64,000 bases of DNA from Streptococcaceae bacterium (GCA_031269775.1 JAISYQ010000014.1:117744-181743); one strand, 5' to 3'. Positions 9,871 to 19,863 are shown, counted from the first letter of the stretch. The notes: a model not told the origin generated them from the letters alone. A program made the numbers and translations.

Positions 9871-9920
9871 AAATTTACCCCCTTGTTTTTTTAAAAATAA
9901 AGTAAATGTATATCTTTATT

Positions 9921-10487
9921 AGACCTGTTCTAAAATATTAAATCGTAATTAAATAACCTATTAAACCAAAGAGAATCGCAAAAATGTTTGCGATGCTTGT
10001 TTTGATAACGATACTTAAACATCTTAAATCGCTTAATCAAACGATTCGCATGTTTGATCAAAATCTGGATTTTCGAAATCATTCGATTCTATTTCTTTTG
10101 CTCGGAATTTAATTCTTTCTTATTTTTATTAGCTCTTTCTTTAAAAGCAACTAAAAGCACCATCTTTGATAAGTGTTTCTTCAATCCATTTTACTGCATC
10201 ACAAACACGACTTTTTAAGACTCCGTAATCAATTGCAATATTTTGTACGGTCATCATGTTAGTACCTAACATGATGATTAATTTCTCTAAAACGTTTAAG
10301 CGCGATAGTCGATCTCTTTGTTTATGCAATTTCTGAAATATTTTTTCAAAAATTTTGAGCATTTGTTTAAAAATGAGTTTGTGGATGCTGAAGAATTCTA
10401 AATACTCGCTGGCTTTGAGTTTTTCTATGTGTTTTTATTGTTCATGAACTCCTAGTAAAAATAAATGCAACGTTTTGGAACAAGTCT
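9921..10487 (-). mobile_element. Remnant of an IS5-family insertion sequence with terminal inverted repeats
   Basis: Terminal inverted repeats are visible: AGACCTGTTCTAAAA at 9921-9935 and AGACTTGTTCCAAAA on the complement of 10473-10487 (13 of 15 identical). Between them, on the minus strand, are the N-terminal and C-terminal parts of an IS5-type transposase with the middle deleted. The element is about 570 bp and not autonomous. Its ends match those of the MITE family in this window, so a full-length relative probably mobilised the MITEs. Confidence 0.7.
9930..10440 (-). pseudogene. Decayed IS5-family transposase
   Basis: The N-terminal piece (10141-10362 and some codons upstream) has the helix-turn-helix region NIAIDYGVLKSRVCDAVKWI followed by EETLIKDGAFS, matching the IS5-family pattern YGVSESTVCRTIKWVEDTLIKSG. 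The C-terminal piece, read on the complement of about 9935-10070, gives IKHANRLIKRFKMFKYRYQN and then KHRKHFCDSLWFN, matching the basic C terminus of the same family. The central catalytic DDE part is missing and the usual start is lost, so no active enzyme is expected. Confidence 0.75.
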
Positions 10488-10734
10488 ATTTTATATAAAG
10501 TACAGAGTGAAACTAACAAAAAATAAATTATGATCTCAATCTACGGTGAAAAAAAGAACAATTAAAATTAAAAAAAGTACTATTATTATGCTATTTAAAT
10601 ATTATCGGTATAACGATATGTAAATGTGAAAAGCAATTGAAAATGTAAACTATGTAAATGATAAATTCATCAAAATATCTTAAAATAAACATTGTACTAT
10701 TTATTTTGTATATAATAAGAAGGGTTTAAATAAT
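10488..10734. other. AT-rich stretch without a visible gene
   Basis: No ORF of interest or clear repeat was seen between the IS5-like remnant and the MITE at 10735. Confidence 0.5.
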
Positions 10735-10954
10735 AGACCTCTTCTGGAACTAGATGTATGAGAATTTCTTTTTCTTTTTCCCTGACGGCGACAGAAAATT
10801 CACTTTCGTTCATTTTTTTTTATCCATCACCTAGAAGCCGTGCCTCTAGCGTCAAAAAGCCTTGAAATAGAAACACGTATCTTTAAGTTTTTTTCCTTGT
10901 ATCAAGAAAAAATTGAAACGAATTTTTATTATACCCTAGTTTCAAAGAAGGTCT
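10735..10954. repeat. MITE copy A, long form (about 220 bp)
   Basis: The ends are AGACCTCTTCTGGAACTAG and, on the complement, AGACCTTCTTTGAAACTAGG. Direct AAT duplications flank it (10732-10734 and 10955-10957). The interior has the motifs ccctgacggcgacagaaaat, acctagaagccgtg and acacgtatctttaag, shared with the copies at 30622 and 61202. No coding capacity is apparent. Confidence 0.85.
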
Positions 10955-10984
10955 AATTAACATAATTTCTAGAGAGAATTGTTT

Positions 10985-11225
10985 AAAGAGGATTTTGCCT
11001 TTTGTAGATACTGAGTTAATTAAGGCGTTCTGGAAAGTCTGTTATGCTAAAGCTTATTCAACAACATTTACTTGATAGTGGATGGAGTGAATCGTGAACA
11101 ATTTATTAGACTATCATCAATTAAACAATTGTTTGGTTGAAAAATAGGACATGCAAATTATTTAAAGATTTACTTATTTTTGGACGAAATACGAAAAGTC
11201 AAAGGGTTTGAAAAAAGAGGGCTAA
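10985..11225 (+). pseudogene. Fragment of a DUF4143-type AAA ATPase
   Basis: Across several frames the stretch encodes KRILPFVDTELIK, RSGKSVMLKLIQQHLLDSG (P-loop at about 11030-11044), EQFIRL, DYHQLN and YLFLDEIRKVKGFEK (Walker B). These appear in the same order as in the N-terminal half of accessory ATP-binding proteins with a DUF4143 C terminus. Frameshifts, in-frame stops and loss of the remaining half show a dead gene. It lies just right of MITE copy A and ends near the second-family repeat at 11244. Confidence 0.6.
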
Positions 11226-11243
11226 TTTGTATAACGAGATTTA

Positions 11244-11270
11244 TTTCGCTAAAGATCATAAACAGGCTCT
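11244..11270 (-). repeat. Terminal motif of a second repeat family, overlapping the thyA stop
   Basis: Read on the complement: GAGCCTGTTTATGATCTTTA. The motif recurs at about 26698, 30466, 32300 and (inverted) 30882. Here it abuts the thyA stop codon. Confidence 0.4.
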
Positions 11271-12120
11271 AAATTGCTAATTCAAATGATAATTGTGGTT
11301 TAACAGGCTCATAGTCAATTAATTTAAAATTTTCTGCATGGATATCGAAAAAATCTGTTCCCTCGGGCACATCTAAGTGCAATATTGGTTTTTTTTCACT
11401 AGGAGTGCGCTGTAATAACTCTTTAGCCTGTTCAAATTGATTGTCATAGATATGCAAATTATTTACCAAATAAAAAAATTTACCGAGCTTAAAACCACAG
11501 TGTTTGGCAATCATCAGTGCCAGGGCTACATATTGCATAGCATTAATATGATGTGCTACAAGCATATCATTAGAGCGCTGAACTAACGTTGCATCTAGAT
11601 ATATATCCTCACCAGCACGTCTTACATCATACATTGATTGAAAGGCACATGGCAAAAGTCCCTTGCTCTCTTCAAAATCCTGATACTGCCATAAATTAAT
11701 AATATGCCTGCGACTCCAAGGGTTCTTTTTAAATCCCGTTAATAATTTATTGATCATATCATATTTACGCACTGTTGCTCCGTACCTTTGACCAATGCTT
11801 TTTCCATCATCAATGACCCAATCACGCCAATACCTAACATTATATTTATCTTCCAAAAGATTAACATCGCTACTTTGATCTTGATAAATCCAAAGTAATT
11901 CTTTAATCGCTGTTTTAATAGCAATTGGGCGCAAAGTTGTAATAGGGAACTCTTTTTTTGCTAAATCATATTCAGCAAAGGAGCCGGTAAGATATTTCGA
12001 ATTTGCTATCTTGCCATTTTTATACTTAGGACGCGCATTTTCACTCCATACGCCTTTTTCTAAAATAGCCTTGATATTTTGCTTAAAAAGATCATCTGCT
12101 TTTGTCATTTTTACCTTCAT
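11269..12120 (-). CDS. thyA: Thymidylate synthase
   Basis: Converts dUMP to dTMP using methylenetetrahydrofolate. The 283 residues match the Lactobacillales/Bacillales ThyA type throughout: [19 protein letters not shown] near the N terminus, arginines RRHI for phosphate binding, the nucleophile Cys158 in [13 protein letters not shown], the substrate motif [17 protein letters not shown] and the C terminus PQLSFELAI. It overlaps cca by 29 bases, so the two are co-translated. A second ATG at codon 5 could be the real start. The stop codon touches a dispersed repeat motif. Confidence 0.95.
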   Translation of the reverse strand: MKVKMTKADDLFKQNIKAILEKGVWSENARPKYKNGKIANSKYLTGSFAEYDLAKKEFPITTLRPIAIKTAIKELLWIYQDQSSDVNLLEDKYNVRYWRDWVIDDGKSIGQRYGATVRKYDMINKLLTGFKKNPWSRRHIINLWQYQDFEESKGLLPCAFQSMYDVRRAGEDIYLDATLVQRSNDMLVAHHINAMQYVALALMIAKHCGFKLGKFFYLVNNLHIYDNQFEQAKELLQRTPSEKKPILHLDVPEGTDFFDIHAENFKLIDYEPVKPQLSFELAI

Positions 12121-13315
12121 TTTTTACAAATTTCATGATTGCTTGATATTCGTTTTTTAGTTTCCCTTCTAAAATTAATCGTTCAATATCTGTAATCATA
12201 CATCCTAGCCACTCTCCTGGAGGACGATTTAACTTATTTTTAAGATCATTACCATCAATGACAATCTCATTTCTTGAAGTAATAGGTAATTTAGCAAATT
12301 TTTCTTTTACTTTTTTACTATTGCCACACCTAAAAAGTAATTGGACCAACTCTTCTGTTAAAAGAGCTACATCTATGCCTGCTTGAAATAATAGTTCATT
12401 CGTCCACTCAGAGTGTTCTCGTTTCTTGAATAATTTTAACATTAAGTAAGCTTCACGAAAAACATTTTTTGCTTCCTTCCATGCATGTAAAAATTTATGA
12501 AACTCATTTTTTGAAAGATTTAAAAAATAGCCCAATAACGCCCAAACTTGACTAGATGTACGAAGTTTATCATTAGGTAGTAGCAATAACTCCTTTAAAA
12601 ATTCAGAATTTTTTTGTTTAAAAAATGGAAGGTACAAAAAAGCCTTACTTTTAATAAAAAATTGCAAACCTTTATTGCGAAATTCACCTAACATAAGTTT
12701 GATAAACTCTATTTGAATACGCTCAACACTGATTTTTTCAAGCAAAAAGATATTTTTTTCAATTGCTTGGTAAGTCGTACTTTCAATGATAAATCCTAGT
12801 TGACTGGCAAAGCGAAAAGCACGCATCATGCGCAGTGCATCCTCATGAAAACGCTTATGAGCATCTCCTACTGCACGAATAATCTTTGCTTTTAAATCCG
12901 CTTTTCCTGCAAATAAATCAATAATTTCTCCGTTGCTATCCATTGCTAAAGCGTTGATTGTAAAATCACGACGTTTTAAATCATCAGCTAATGTACGAAC
13001 AAAATTAACTTTATCAGGTTTGCGATAATCTTGATAAGCAGACTCTGTACGAAAAGTAGTAACCTCATATGAACGCCCTTTATACAAAATAATCACTGTT
13101 CCATGCTCAATCCCAATATCTACCGTTTTTGAAAATATCTTCTTTATTTCTGCTGGATAAGCACTGGTAGCAATATCTATGTCACAAATTTCTTTACCTA
13201 ACAAAAAATTGCGCACCGAACCACCGACAAAATACGCGACAAAGCTCGCTTGTTTAAATCGTTTAACAATAGGCATGGCCTTTTTAAATTCACAAGGTAA
13301 ATTATTAATTTTCAA
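12092..13315 (-). CDS. cca: CCA tRNA nucleotidyltransferase
   Basis: Adds or repairs the 3' CCA end of tRNAs. The 407 residues have the class II polymerase-beta fold signature [12 protein letters not shown] followed by the metal-binding pair in [10 protein letters not shown], the motif [12 protein letters not shown], and [16 protein letters not shown]. The C-terminal helical body extends to about residue 400. The length is normal. It is the first gene of the cca-thyA pair. The 1.4 kb upstream is filled with decayed accessory genes, so the promoter lies within a short AT-rich leader at 13316-13380. Confidence 0.95.
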   Translation of the reverse strand: MKINNLPCEFKKAMPIVKRFKQASFVAYFVGGSVRNFLLGKEICDIDIATSAYPAEIKKIFSKTVDIGIEHGTVIILYKGRSYEVTTFRTESAYQDYRKPDKVNFVRTLADDLKRRDFTINALAMDSNGEIIDLFAGKADLKAKIIRAVGDAHKRFHEDALRMMRAFRFASQLGFIIESTTYQAIEKNIFLLEKISVERIQIEFIKLMLGEFRNKGLQFFIKSKAFLYLPFFKQKNSEFLKELLLLPNDKLRTSSQVWALLGYFLNLSKNEFHKFLHAWKEAKNVFREAYLMLKLFKKREHSEWTNELLFQAGIDVALLTEELVQLLFRCGNSKKVKEKFAKLPITSRNEIVIDGNDLKNKLNRPPGEWLGCMITDIERLILEGKLKNEYQAIMKFVKNEGKNDKSR

Positions 13316-13423
13316 AACTATTTCTCCAATTATTTTTTCACTAATTTAGTGAAGTAAATTTTTTTGCAATTGAAAGATGTTAATTTTTTTGCAAAATTTC
13401 TGTTTCAAATGCAAAGATGTGAT

Positions 13424-13429
13424 ATAATC
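13424..13429 (+). promoter_or_regulatory. Probable -10 box of a dead gene
   Basis: TATAAT preceded by TGTGA, 27 bases before the ATG of the ATPase remnant at 13456. No convincing -35 box is seen. Confidence 0.4.
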
Positions 13430-13455
13430 AAACTTTTAAATCTAGGAAAAAAGAT

Positions 13456-13584
13456 ATGAGCAATAATAAATACGTACAATGTGGCAGCTATTTAGACTTT
13501 CTAAAACGTTCGATAAATAAATCAATTATCAAGGTCATATCAGACGTGCGTCGTTCAGGAAAGTCTACATTGTTTGATTTATAG
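13456..13584 (+). pseudogene. Truncated N terminus of a DUF4143-type AAA ATPase
   Basis: A 42-codon frame begins at ATG 13456 and encodes a family-typical start: SYLDFLKRSINKSIIKVISD then VRRSGKSTLFDL, with Walker A in RRSGKS. A TAG at 13582-13584 ends it just after the P-loop. The sequence beyond belongs to an IS630-like remnant on the other strand, which suggests insertional disruption. A possible C-terminal remnant of the same gene lies at about 14320-14420. These ATPases are accessory proteins of uncertain role. Confidence 0.7.
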
Positions 13585-13589
13585 CACTT

Positions 13590-14167
13590 TGATTTCAAAG
13601 AGTCTCTTTTATTAGATATCCATCATGTTTAAACCACCCAAGATACGCTCATTTTTTTCGTCCCAACCATATAAACTTATCATTTCAAGGTTGATCGAAC
13701 TTTCATCAAGAAAATCTATGCCCCTCTAAATTGAAAATTCGGGTTTTGTAAAAATCTAAAAATTGCCGTTAATGCGGCATTTCATGCTCAAGGAAAGATC
13801 TTCGTCTCTTTCGTGTTCATTCATTACTTTTCATAACCAACCGTTTGAATTGGATTCAGATTTGGGCTATTCGTAAGAAATGCAATCCTATTATATATAA
13901 TTTTTCCTGGTGGATTCTCTTGTTTCTGAGCTTTTGTGTGTTCAAAAGCTTACTTTCTGAGATGCTTGATTGAATGCTTAATTTTTTGTTTTTCATATAT
14001 TCATTAACATGATTGTTTATTGTATCTTCATCAAGAAACAAAACTTTAGCTATTTGTCTGTAATCAGTAAGGAGCACAGCTTTGATTCTATCTGCTGTAC
14101 GACGTCCTAATTCTTTATGATGTATCGTTTTATTCTTACCTTTTTTTAGTTTTAACAATTTTTTCAC
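13590..14167 (-). pseudogene. Decayed IS630-family transposase
   Basis: The N-terminal 103 codons (13856-14167) read like the helix-turn-helix region of IS630 transposases: HHKELGRRTADRIKAVLLTD, then IAKVLFLDEDTINNHVNEY. Further along the same strand, in other frames (about 13620-13730), DFLDESSINLEMISLYGWDE resembles the catalytic aspartate segment of the DDE domain. Several stops and frameshifts separate the pieces. It sits at the truncation point of the ATPase frame at 13456. I could not define terminal repeats. Confidence 0.6.
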
Positions 14168-14319
14168 TGAGTATCAATAATGAGGAGTATAGTAAAGAGC
14201 TTACAATACAGATTAATTAACTTACAAGTTTTAGTGATCCTACGATTAGAATTAAATTGCGAAAAAAATTCCGTGTTTTTTTCGTGATTTTGTTGTAACT
14301 TTAAAAAGTACTAAAAATT

Positions 14320-14420
14320 TATTATTAGTATTGAAACGGTTATTGGTAGGGGGCATGCTTTATACAATTTCGGTAAATGCTGGAATAGATGAAAAAGCTT
14401 TGCAAGTTTTGGTATTACTG
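14320..14420 (+). pseudogene. Possible C-terminal remnant of the DUF4143 ATPase
   Basis: One frame reads LLVGGMLYTISVNAGIDEKALQ in two overlapping parts (LLVGGMLYTISV and NAGIDEKALQ), resembling the family segment YGGMPYTI...DEKxxYLEGIYNT. Stops follow at once. The match is short, so this is tentative. The rest of 14168-14710 holds no gene I can recognise. Confidence 0.3.
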
Positions 14421-14710
14421 TAGAAAAGTATCAAATATTTCACGATAAAGCATACAGAACTGGTATGATTGGCTTGGATGGAATTGAAAAATATTGTTGA
14501 TTTCGTGATAAAACAAATAAATAAGCTTGAAAATTATATGTTTATCAATTATAAATTTTTAGCACTTTATTCGTTTTTTAAAGACGTTAAGCGTTGTAAA
14601 ATTTAGTACAGGTAATGATTAACATTATCTGTGCTTTTTTGTTACAATTTAGAAAATATGTGAAGTTTTTTTATTTGTGGAATTTTTGCTGTCTATAAAG
14701 GAGATTTTGC

Positions 14711-15841
14711 ATGGTAGTACCAATGATTGAACTTAAAAGTGTTCTCAAACAGTATGATCGCGATACAACTATTTTAAAAAATATTGATCTTAAGATTGAG
14801 CAAGGAAAGTTTTACACATTGCTTGGTGCTTCAGGTTCGGGAAAAACAACAATTTTGCGAATTATTGCAGGTTTTGAAAATGTAACAAGTGGAGAAATTT
14901 TACTAAATGGTCAAATAATCAATGATATTCCTGCTAATAAACGTCCGGTAAATACTGTTTTTCAAGATTACGCTTTATTTCCACATATGAATGTTTTTGA
15001 AAACGTGGCTTTTGGTTTAAAGATAAAAAAAATGAAAAAAGATATCATTGAAGAAAAAGTTCAAAAAGCTTTGCAAATGGTTCAATTAGCAGATTTCAAG
15101 CGTCGTAAAATTCTTGCTATGAGTGGGGGACAAAAGCAGCGGGTGGCAATTGCGCGTGCTTTGGTCAATGAGCCGAAAGTTTTATTGTTAGATGAACCGT
15201 TGTCTGCTCTTGATTTAAAGCTACGGACACAGATGCAATATGAGCTTAGAGAATTGCAACAACAATTAGGGATAACCTTTGTTTTTGTCACACATGATCA
15301 AGAAGAAGCACTTGCTATGAGTGATTGGATTTTTGTGATAAATGATGGGAAAATTGTGCAAAATGGCACACCTGTTGATATTTATGATGAGCCGATTAAT
15401 CATTTTGTGGCTGATTTTATTGGCGAGTCAAATATTGTTGATGGCATTATGATTGATGATTATTTAGTAGAGTTTGTTGGGCAGTGTTTTGAAGCAACTG
15501 ATGGGGGCATGCGAAAAAAAGAGCCAGTAGAGGTTGTGATCCGACCAGAGGATTTATCAATTGTTGCTTCTAAACAAGGGAAGATTATTGTTAAAGTAGA
15601 TACGCAGCTATTTCGCGGAGTGCATTATGAAATTATTGCTTATGATAAAGAGGGCAATGAGTGGATGATTCATTCAACGCGCAAGGTAAAAGTGGGGGAG
15701 GAGATTGGTTTATATTTTGAACCGGAGGATCTTCATATTATGCGCTTTAATGAAACTGAAGAAGAATTTGATGCAAGAATTGAAGAATATGTAGAGGAAA
15801 CAGGAGAAAAAGGAGTGTTTGTTTCACAAGAAGAGATTTAA
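14711..15841 (+). CDS. potA: Spermidine/putrescine ABC transporter ATPase PotA
   Basis: ATPase of the polyamine importer PotABCD. The 376 residues have Walker [11 protein letters not shown]-loop [10 protein letters not shown], signature MSGGQKQR, Walker [14 protein letters not shown]-loop FVTHDQEEA and a C-terminal TOBE-type regulatory domain (about 240-350, with [11 protein letters not shown]). An AAAGGAG lies ten bases before the ATG; an in-frame ATG at codon 5 is an alternative. The four pot genes are tightly packed: potA ends at AGGAGG, which serves as the ribosome binding site of potB. Confidence 0.95.
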   Translation: MVVPMIELKSVLKQYDRDTTILKNIDLKIEQGKFYTLLGASGSGKTTILRIIAGFENVTSGEILLNGQIINDIPANKRPVNTVFQDYALFPHMNVFENVAFGLKIKKMKKDIIEEKVQKALQMVQLADFKRRKILAMSGGQKQRVAIARALVNEPKVLLLDEPLSALDLKLRTQMQYELRELQQQLGITFVFVTHDQEEALAMSDWIFVINDGKIVQNGTPVDIYDEPINHFVADFIGESNIVDGIMIDDYLVEFVGQCFEATDGGMRKKEPVEVVIRPEDLSIVASKQGKIIVKVDTQLFRGVHYEIIAYDKEGNEWMIHSTRKVKVGEEIGLYFEPEDLHIMRFNETEEEFDARIEEYVEETGEKGVFVSQEEI

Positions 15842-15854
15842 GGAGGAAAAAGTA

Positions 15855-16649
15855 TTGCGCAAATTATCGTTTCAGCTGTCCAGTGCTTATTATTTTTGGT
15901 TGGCGTTATTTGTTATTGCTCCTGTTTTATTGATTCTTTATCAGTCTTTTTTTGAATATAGGCATCATCTAACATTAACCAATTATGTAACCTATTTCAC
16001 ACAGTATACATATTTAAAAATGACGTTTAATTCTTTTTTGTATGCTTTTTGGGTAACGTTTTTAACGCTTTTAATTAGCTACCCAACAGCCTATTTTTTA
16101 ACAAAATTAAAACATAAACAACTATGGTTAATGTTGATTGTTTTACCGACATGGATCAATTTATTATTAAAAGCTTATGCTTTTATTGGTATTTTTGGAA
16201 TAAATGGGGTAGCTAATAATTTTTTACATTTTTTTGGTATTGGGCCAAAACAGATTTTATTTACAGATTTTAGTTTTATGTTTGTGGCAGCATATATTGA
16301 ATTGCCATTTATGATTTTGCCGATTTTTAATTCAATAGATGAGATTAATCCTTCTTTATTTAATGCTAGTAGTGATTTGGGAGCCAATAAGTTGCAAACT
16401 TTTTTAAAAATTGTTCTTCCTTTATCAACTTCAGGTATACGTAGTGGTACGCAAGCAGTGTTTATTCCTTCACTTAGTTTGTTTATGTTAACGAGATTGA
16501 TTGGCGGAAATCGAGTTATTACGCTTGGTACAGCGATTGAGGAACATTTTTTGGTAACGCAAAATTGGGGTATGGGCTCAGTCATTGGTGTTTTTTTAAT
16601 TTTGTTTATGTTACTTATTATGCGATTAACGAAAGAGCGTAAAAAATAG
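15855..16649 (+). CDS. potB: Spermidine/putrescine ABC transporter permease PotB
   Basis: Membrane subunit of the polyamine importer. I choose TTG 15855 as start because a perfect AGGAGG (15841-15846) precedes it by eight bases; an ATG at 15819 in the same frame overlaps potA by 23 bases and is the alternative. The protein has about six membrane helices and the permease EAA motif (NASSDLGANKLQTFLKIVLP). The length of 264 residues is normal. Followed after 16 bases by potC. Confidence 0.93.
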   Translation: MRKLSFQLSSAYYFWLALFVIAPVLLILYQSFFEYRHHLTLTNYVTYFTQYTYLKMTFNSFLYAFWVTFLTLLISYPTAYFLTKLKHKQLWLMLIVLPTWINLLLKAYAFIGIFGINGVANNFLHFFGIGPKQILFTDFSFMFVAAYIELPFMILPIFNSIDEINPSLFNASSDLGANKLQTFLKIVLPLSTSGIRSGTQAVFIPSLSLFMLTRLIGGNRVITLGTAIEEHFLVTQNWGMGSVIGVFLILFMLLIMRLTKERKK

Positions 16650-16665
16650 AAAGGAGAAGGAAAGC

Positions 16666-17475
16666 ATGAAAAAGAAAAGGGTTGTTTGGGGCAATGTTTA
16701 TTTAATGTTTGTTTTTTTATTGCTTTATTTTCCTATTTTTTATTTGCTTTTTTATGCCTTTAATAAAGGTGGCACAATGAATAATTTTACAGGAGTTACA
16801 TTTGATTATTTTCGTAAATTATTTGCCGATTCTCGTTTGTTATTGATTGTTTGTAAGACATTTTTACTTGCCTTTTTAAGTGCTTTGATTGCGACTTTGA
16901 TTGGTACTTTTGGGGCGATGGGAATTTATTACATTTGCAGGCAATATAATAAAAATACTTTTCTTAGTTTGAATAATGTCTTATTGGTCTCTCCTGATGT
17001 CATTATTGGTGCAAGTTTTTTAATTTTATTTACCTTTTTGGGTTTTAGATTGGGTTTTGTTTCTGTTTTGCTTTCACATGTAGCGTTTAGCATTCCGATA
17101 GTGGTTTTAATGATCTTGCCAAAGCTTGAAGAGATGAATGATTTAATGCTTGACGCCTCTTATGATTTGGGAGCTAATAATTTGCAGATTTTAGGAAGAG
17201 TAATTTTACCATTTTTAACACCAGGCATTATTGTTGGATATTTTATGGCTTTTACATATTCACTGGATGATTTTGCAGTAACATTTTTTGTTACGGGAAA
17301 TGGTTTTACAACACTTGCTGTTGAGATTTACTCAAGAGCTCGTCGGGGTGTAAGTTTAGAAATTAATGCATTATCAGCACTTGTTTTTTTGTTTAGTTTA
17401 TTACTCGTTATTGGGTATTATATTATTAACAATGATAAAAAGAAGCATAAATCTTTTGCGGAGGTTATAAAATGA
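16666..17475 (+). CDS. potC: Spermidine/putrescine ABC transporter permease PotC
   Basis: Second membrane subunit of the polyamine importer. The 269 residues show six hydrophobic segments, and the EAA loop DASYDLGANNLQILGRVILP is almost a duplicate of that of PotB, as expected for this pair. AAAGGAGAAGG lies five bases before the ATG. The stop overlaps the potD ATG by four bases. Confidence 0.94.
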   Translation: MKKKRVVWGNVYLMFVFLLLYFPIFYLLFYAFNKGGTMNNFTGVTFDYFRKLFADSRLLLIVCKTFLLAFLSALIATLIGTFGAMGIYYICRQYNKNTFLSLNNVLLVSPDVIIGASFLILFTFLGFRLGFVSVLLSHVAFSIPIVVLMILPKLEEMNDLMLDASYDLGANNLQILGRVILPFLTPGIIVGYFMAFTYSLDDFAVTFFVTGNGFTTLAVEIYSRARRGVSLEINALSALVFLFSLLLVIGYYIINNDKKKHKSFAEVIK

Positions 17476-18542
17476 GAAAATTACAATCTTTATTGATTGG
17501 AATTTTGAGCATTATTTTATTATTAACAATTGTTATCTTTCGTATTGAATCTGATAAAGAAACCGATTCAGAAGTGTTAACTATTTACAATTGGGGAGAT
17601 TATATAGATTATGATTTGCTTTTTAAGTTTGAAAAAGAAAGTGGATTAAAAGTTATTTATGAGACTTTTGATTCAAATGAAGCGATGTTTACGAAAATTC
17701 AGCAAGGTGGAACACATTACGATATCGCTGTTCCTAGTGAATATATGGTTTCTAAAATGAAAAAAGAAAAGTTGTTATATAAACTTGATTGTTCTAAAAT
17801 TGTTGGCTTAAGTAATATTTCAAAACTTTTTTTCAAACATTCTTCTGCTCGATATAATATTTATTCCATTCCTTATTTTTGGGGAACACTTGGAATTGTT
17901 TATAATGAAAAAATGATTAAAGGTAAGGCCCCTCTTCATTGGCAAGATTTATGGGATTTAAAATATAAAAATAATATTATGTTAATTGATGGTGCGCGGG
18001 ATGTTTTAGGCTTTGGACTAAAATCATTGGGTTATTCAATAAATATTAAAGATGAAAGCAAATTACAAAAGACCGCAGAAAAGTTAGAAAAAATAACGCC
18101 AAATGTCAAGGCAATTGTCGCTGATGAAATAAAAATGTATATGGCACAAAATGAAGCAGCTGTAGCAGTGACATATTCAGGAGAAGCAACGGAGATGATT
18201 GAAAATAATAAGCATTTACACTACATTATCCCTTCTGAAGGATCTAATTATTGGTTTGATGATATGGTAATCCCCAAAACGGCTAAAAATATTAAAGGCG
18301 CTTATAAATTTATTAATTTTATGCTAAGAGCAGAAAATGCAGCGCAAAATGCTAAGTATATCGGTTATGCTACGCCTAATATTAAAGCTTTGAAACTTTT
18401 GCCAAAAGCTATTCGTAAGGATCCAAAAATTTATCCTAATGAAAAAATTTTAGATAATTTGGAAGTATACCAAAATTTAGGTCCAAAGTGGCTTGAAATG
18501 TATAATAATTTGTATTTGGAGTTTAAAATGTATAGAAATTAG
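17472..18542 (+). CDS. potD: Spermidine/putrescine-binding protein PotD, membrane-anchored
   Basis: Extracellular polyamine-binding protein. After an N-terminal hydrophobic helix (about residues 5-24) the fold begins with LTIYNWGDYIDYDLLFKFEK. Conserved stretches include YETFDSNEAMFTKIQQGG, SEYMVSKMKKE, FWGTLGIVYNE and WFDDMVIPKTAKN, as in streptococcal PotD. There is no cysteine in the N-terminal helix, so no lipobox; the protein is probably held by an uncleaved helix. It overlaps potC by four bases. The whole set potABCD looks intact and functional. Confidence 0.94.
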   Translation: MRKLQSLLIGILSIILLLTIVIFRIESDKETDSEVLTIYNWGDYIDYDLLFKFEKESGLKVIYETFDSNEAMFTKIQQGGTHYDIAVPSEYMVSKMKKEKLLYKLDCSKIVGLSNISKLFFKHSSARYNIYSIPYFWGTLGIVYNEKMIKGKAPLHWQDLWDLKYKNNIMLIDGARDVLGFGLKSLGYSINIKDESKLQKTAEKLEKITPNVKAIVADEIKMYMAQNEAAVAVTYSGEATEMIENNKHLHYIIPSEGSNYWFDDMVIPKTAKNIKGAYKFINFMLRAENAAQNAKYIGYATPNIKALKLLPKAIRKDPKIYPNEKILDNLEVYQNLGPKWLEMYNNLYLEFKMYRN

Positions 18543-18594
18543 AAATCATAAGCAAGCTCTTAAACAAATTTTTAAAGGCGTGTAAAGAAAAAAT

Positions 18595-18624
18595 TTGACA
18601 GTATAAATACTTTAATGTTAAGGT
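18595..18624 (+). promoter_or_regulatory. Probable promoter of the rpsP operon
   Basis: A perfect -35 TTGACA at 18595-18600 is followed after 18 bases by a weak -10 TAAGGT (18619-18624), about 70 bases before rpsP. An alternative -10 register is possible. Confidence 0.5.
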
Positions 18625-18696
18625 ATCTTTCGTGAGTTATAGAAAACATAATTTTTACCAAATTGGCATAAATTTAATTTTGGAGGAAGTTTTTTA

Positions 18697-18981
18697 ATGG
18701 CAGTAAAGATTCGCTTAAAGCGTATGGGGTCTAAAAAGAAACCAATTTATCGCATGGTGGTTGCTGATTCACGTTCACCTCGTGATGGGCGTTTTATTCA
18801 AATAGTTGGCACTTACAACCCTTTATTAGATCCAGCAGAGATAAAAATTAAAAAAGAAGTAGTTTTGGATTGGTTGCAAAAAGGTGCACAGCCATCTGAT
18901 ACTGTTCGCAATCTTTTTTCTAAAGAAGGAATTATGGAGAAATTTCATGAAATTAAATACGCAAGTAGGGGGGATTTTTAA
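18697..18981 (+). CDS. rpsP: 30S ribosomal protein S16
   Basis: Small-subunit protein, 94 residues, with the canonical start [20 protein letters not shown] and [25 protein letters not shown] lies seven bases before the ATG. It heads the conserved rpsP-khpA-rimM-trmD cluster and its stop directly abuts the khpA start. Confidence 0.98.
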   Translation: MAVKIRLKRMGSKKKPIYRMVVADSRSPRDGRFIQIVGTYNPLLDPAEIKIKKEVVLDWLQKGAQPSDTVRNLFSKEGIMEKFHEIKYASRGDF

Positions 18982-19224
18982 ATGAAAGAAAATGTAAAAG
19001 ATTTAGTATTAGCAATTGTAACTCCATTGATTACCAAACCTGAGGCAATTAAATTAGAAGTTACTGAGCTAGAGGATTTTATTGAATATAACTTATCTGT
19101 TGATCAGGAAGATATTGGACGTGTTATTGGTAAGCAAGGACGTGTTATCAAAGCAATTCGCACACTTGCTTATTCTGTTCGTACAAGTAATCCCAAGAAG
19201 ATTCGTATCAATATTATTGACTAG
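18982..19224 (+). CDS. khpA: KH-domain RNA-binding protein KhpA (YlqC)
   Basis: Small RNA-binding protein that in streptococci and lactobacilli forms a complex with KhpB and affects cell elongation and division. The 80 residues are one KH domain with the GxxG loop in DIGRVIGKQGRVIKAIRTL (about 49-67). It starts on the base after the rpsP stop. A large perfect palindrome (19263-19328) follows and may set its transcript end. Confidence 0.95.
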   Translation: MKENVKDLVLAIVTPLITKPEAIKLEVTELEDFIEYNLSVDQEDIGRVIGKQGRVIKAIRTLAYSVRTSNPKKIRINIID

Positions 19225-19262
19225 TGGCGCTTGCTACTGGTTTTTTTATTTTTTTACAAAAA

Positions 19263-19328
19263 TATTAAACCTACTTCAAAATTAGGTCATAATTTAAATT
19301 ATGACCTAATTTTGAAGTAGGTTTAATA
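19263..19328. repeat. 66-bp perfect palindrome between khpA and rimM
   Basis: The left arm begins TATTAAACCTACTTCAAAAT and the right arm is its exact complement, with the centre at 19295/19296 and no loop. The arms are 33 bases. It fills most of the khpA-rimM gap, and its right edge supplies part of the rimM ribosome binding site region. There is no T-tract, so it is not a classical terminator, though an RNA hairpin this long would affect transcription, RNA decay or translation. Confidence 0.9.
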
Positions 19329-19341
19329 AAGGTGAAAGTGT

Positions 19342-19863
19342 TTGGATTATTTATGTGTGGGTAAGATTGTAAATACGCAAGGATTGTGCGGAGAAGTTCG
19401 AGTTATTTCGCAAACAGATTTTTCTGATGAACGATATAAAATAGGCAATCAATTAATTTTATTTCAAGATGAAAAAGATCCTGTTGTTTTAACTGTTAAA
19501 TCTCGTCGAAAGCATAAAAATTTTGATATTTTAAGTTTTGAGGATCATCTCAATATTAATGATGTAGAAAAATATTGTGAAGGCATTTTAAAGGTTTCTG
19601 TTGAAACTTTGCAGCCTTTATCTGAAAATGAATTTTATTATCACGAAATTATTGGATTAAATGTGCAAACAATAGATGGCAGAAAAATTGGTAAGATAAA
19701 AGAAATTTTATCTCCAGGAGCAAATGATGTGTGGGTTGTTTATCGTAAAGGTAAGAAAGATATATTGATTCCTTATATTAAGCAGGTAGTTAAGAAAATT
19801 GATTTGACAAATGGTATTATTATCATTGAATGGATGGAAGGATTAGGTAGCAATGAGGATTGA
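19342..19863 (+). CDS. rimM: 16S rRNA processing protein RimM
   Basis: Assembly factor for the 30S head that binds S19. The 173 residues begin [20 protein letters not shown], and the PRC-barrel half contains [12 protein letters not shown] and [11 protein letters not shown], with the end [15 protein letters not shown] as in the family. The start is TTG (19342-19344) with AAAGGTGA six bases before; no ATG fits. It overlaps trmD by 11 bases. Confidence 0.95.
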   Translation: MDYLCVGKIVNTQGLCGEVRVISQTDFSDERYKIGNQLILFQDEKDPVVLTVKSRRKHKNFDILSFEDHLNINDVEKYCEGILKVSVETLQPLSENEFYYHEIIGLNVQTIDGRKIGKIKEILSPGANDVWVVYRKGKKDILIPYIKQVVKKIDLTNGIIIIEWMEGLGSNED

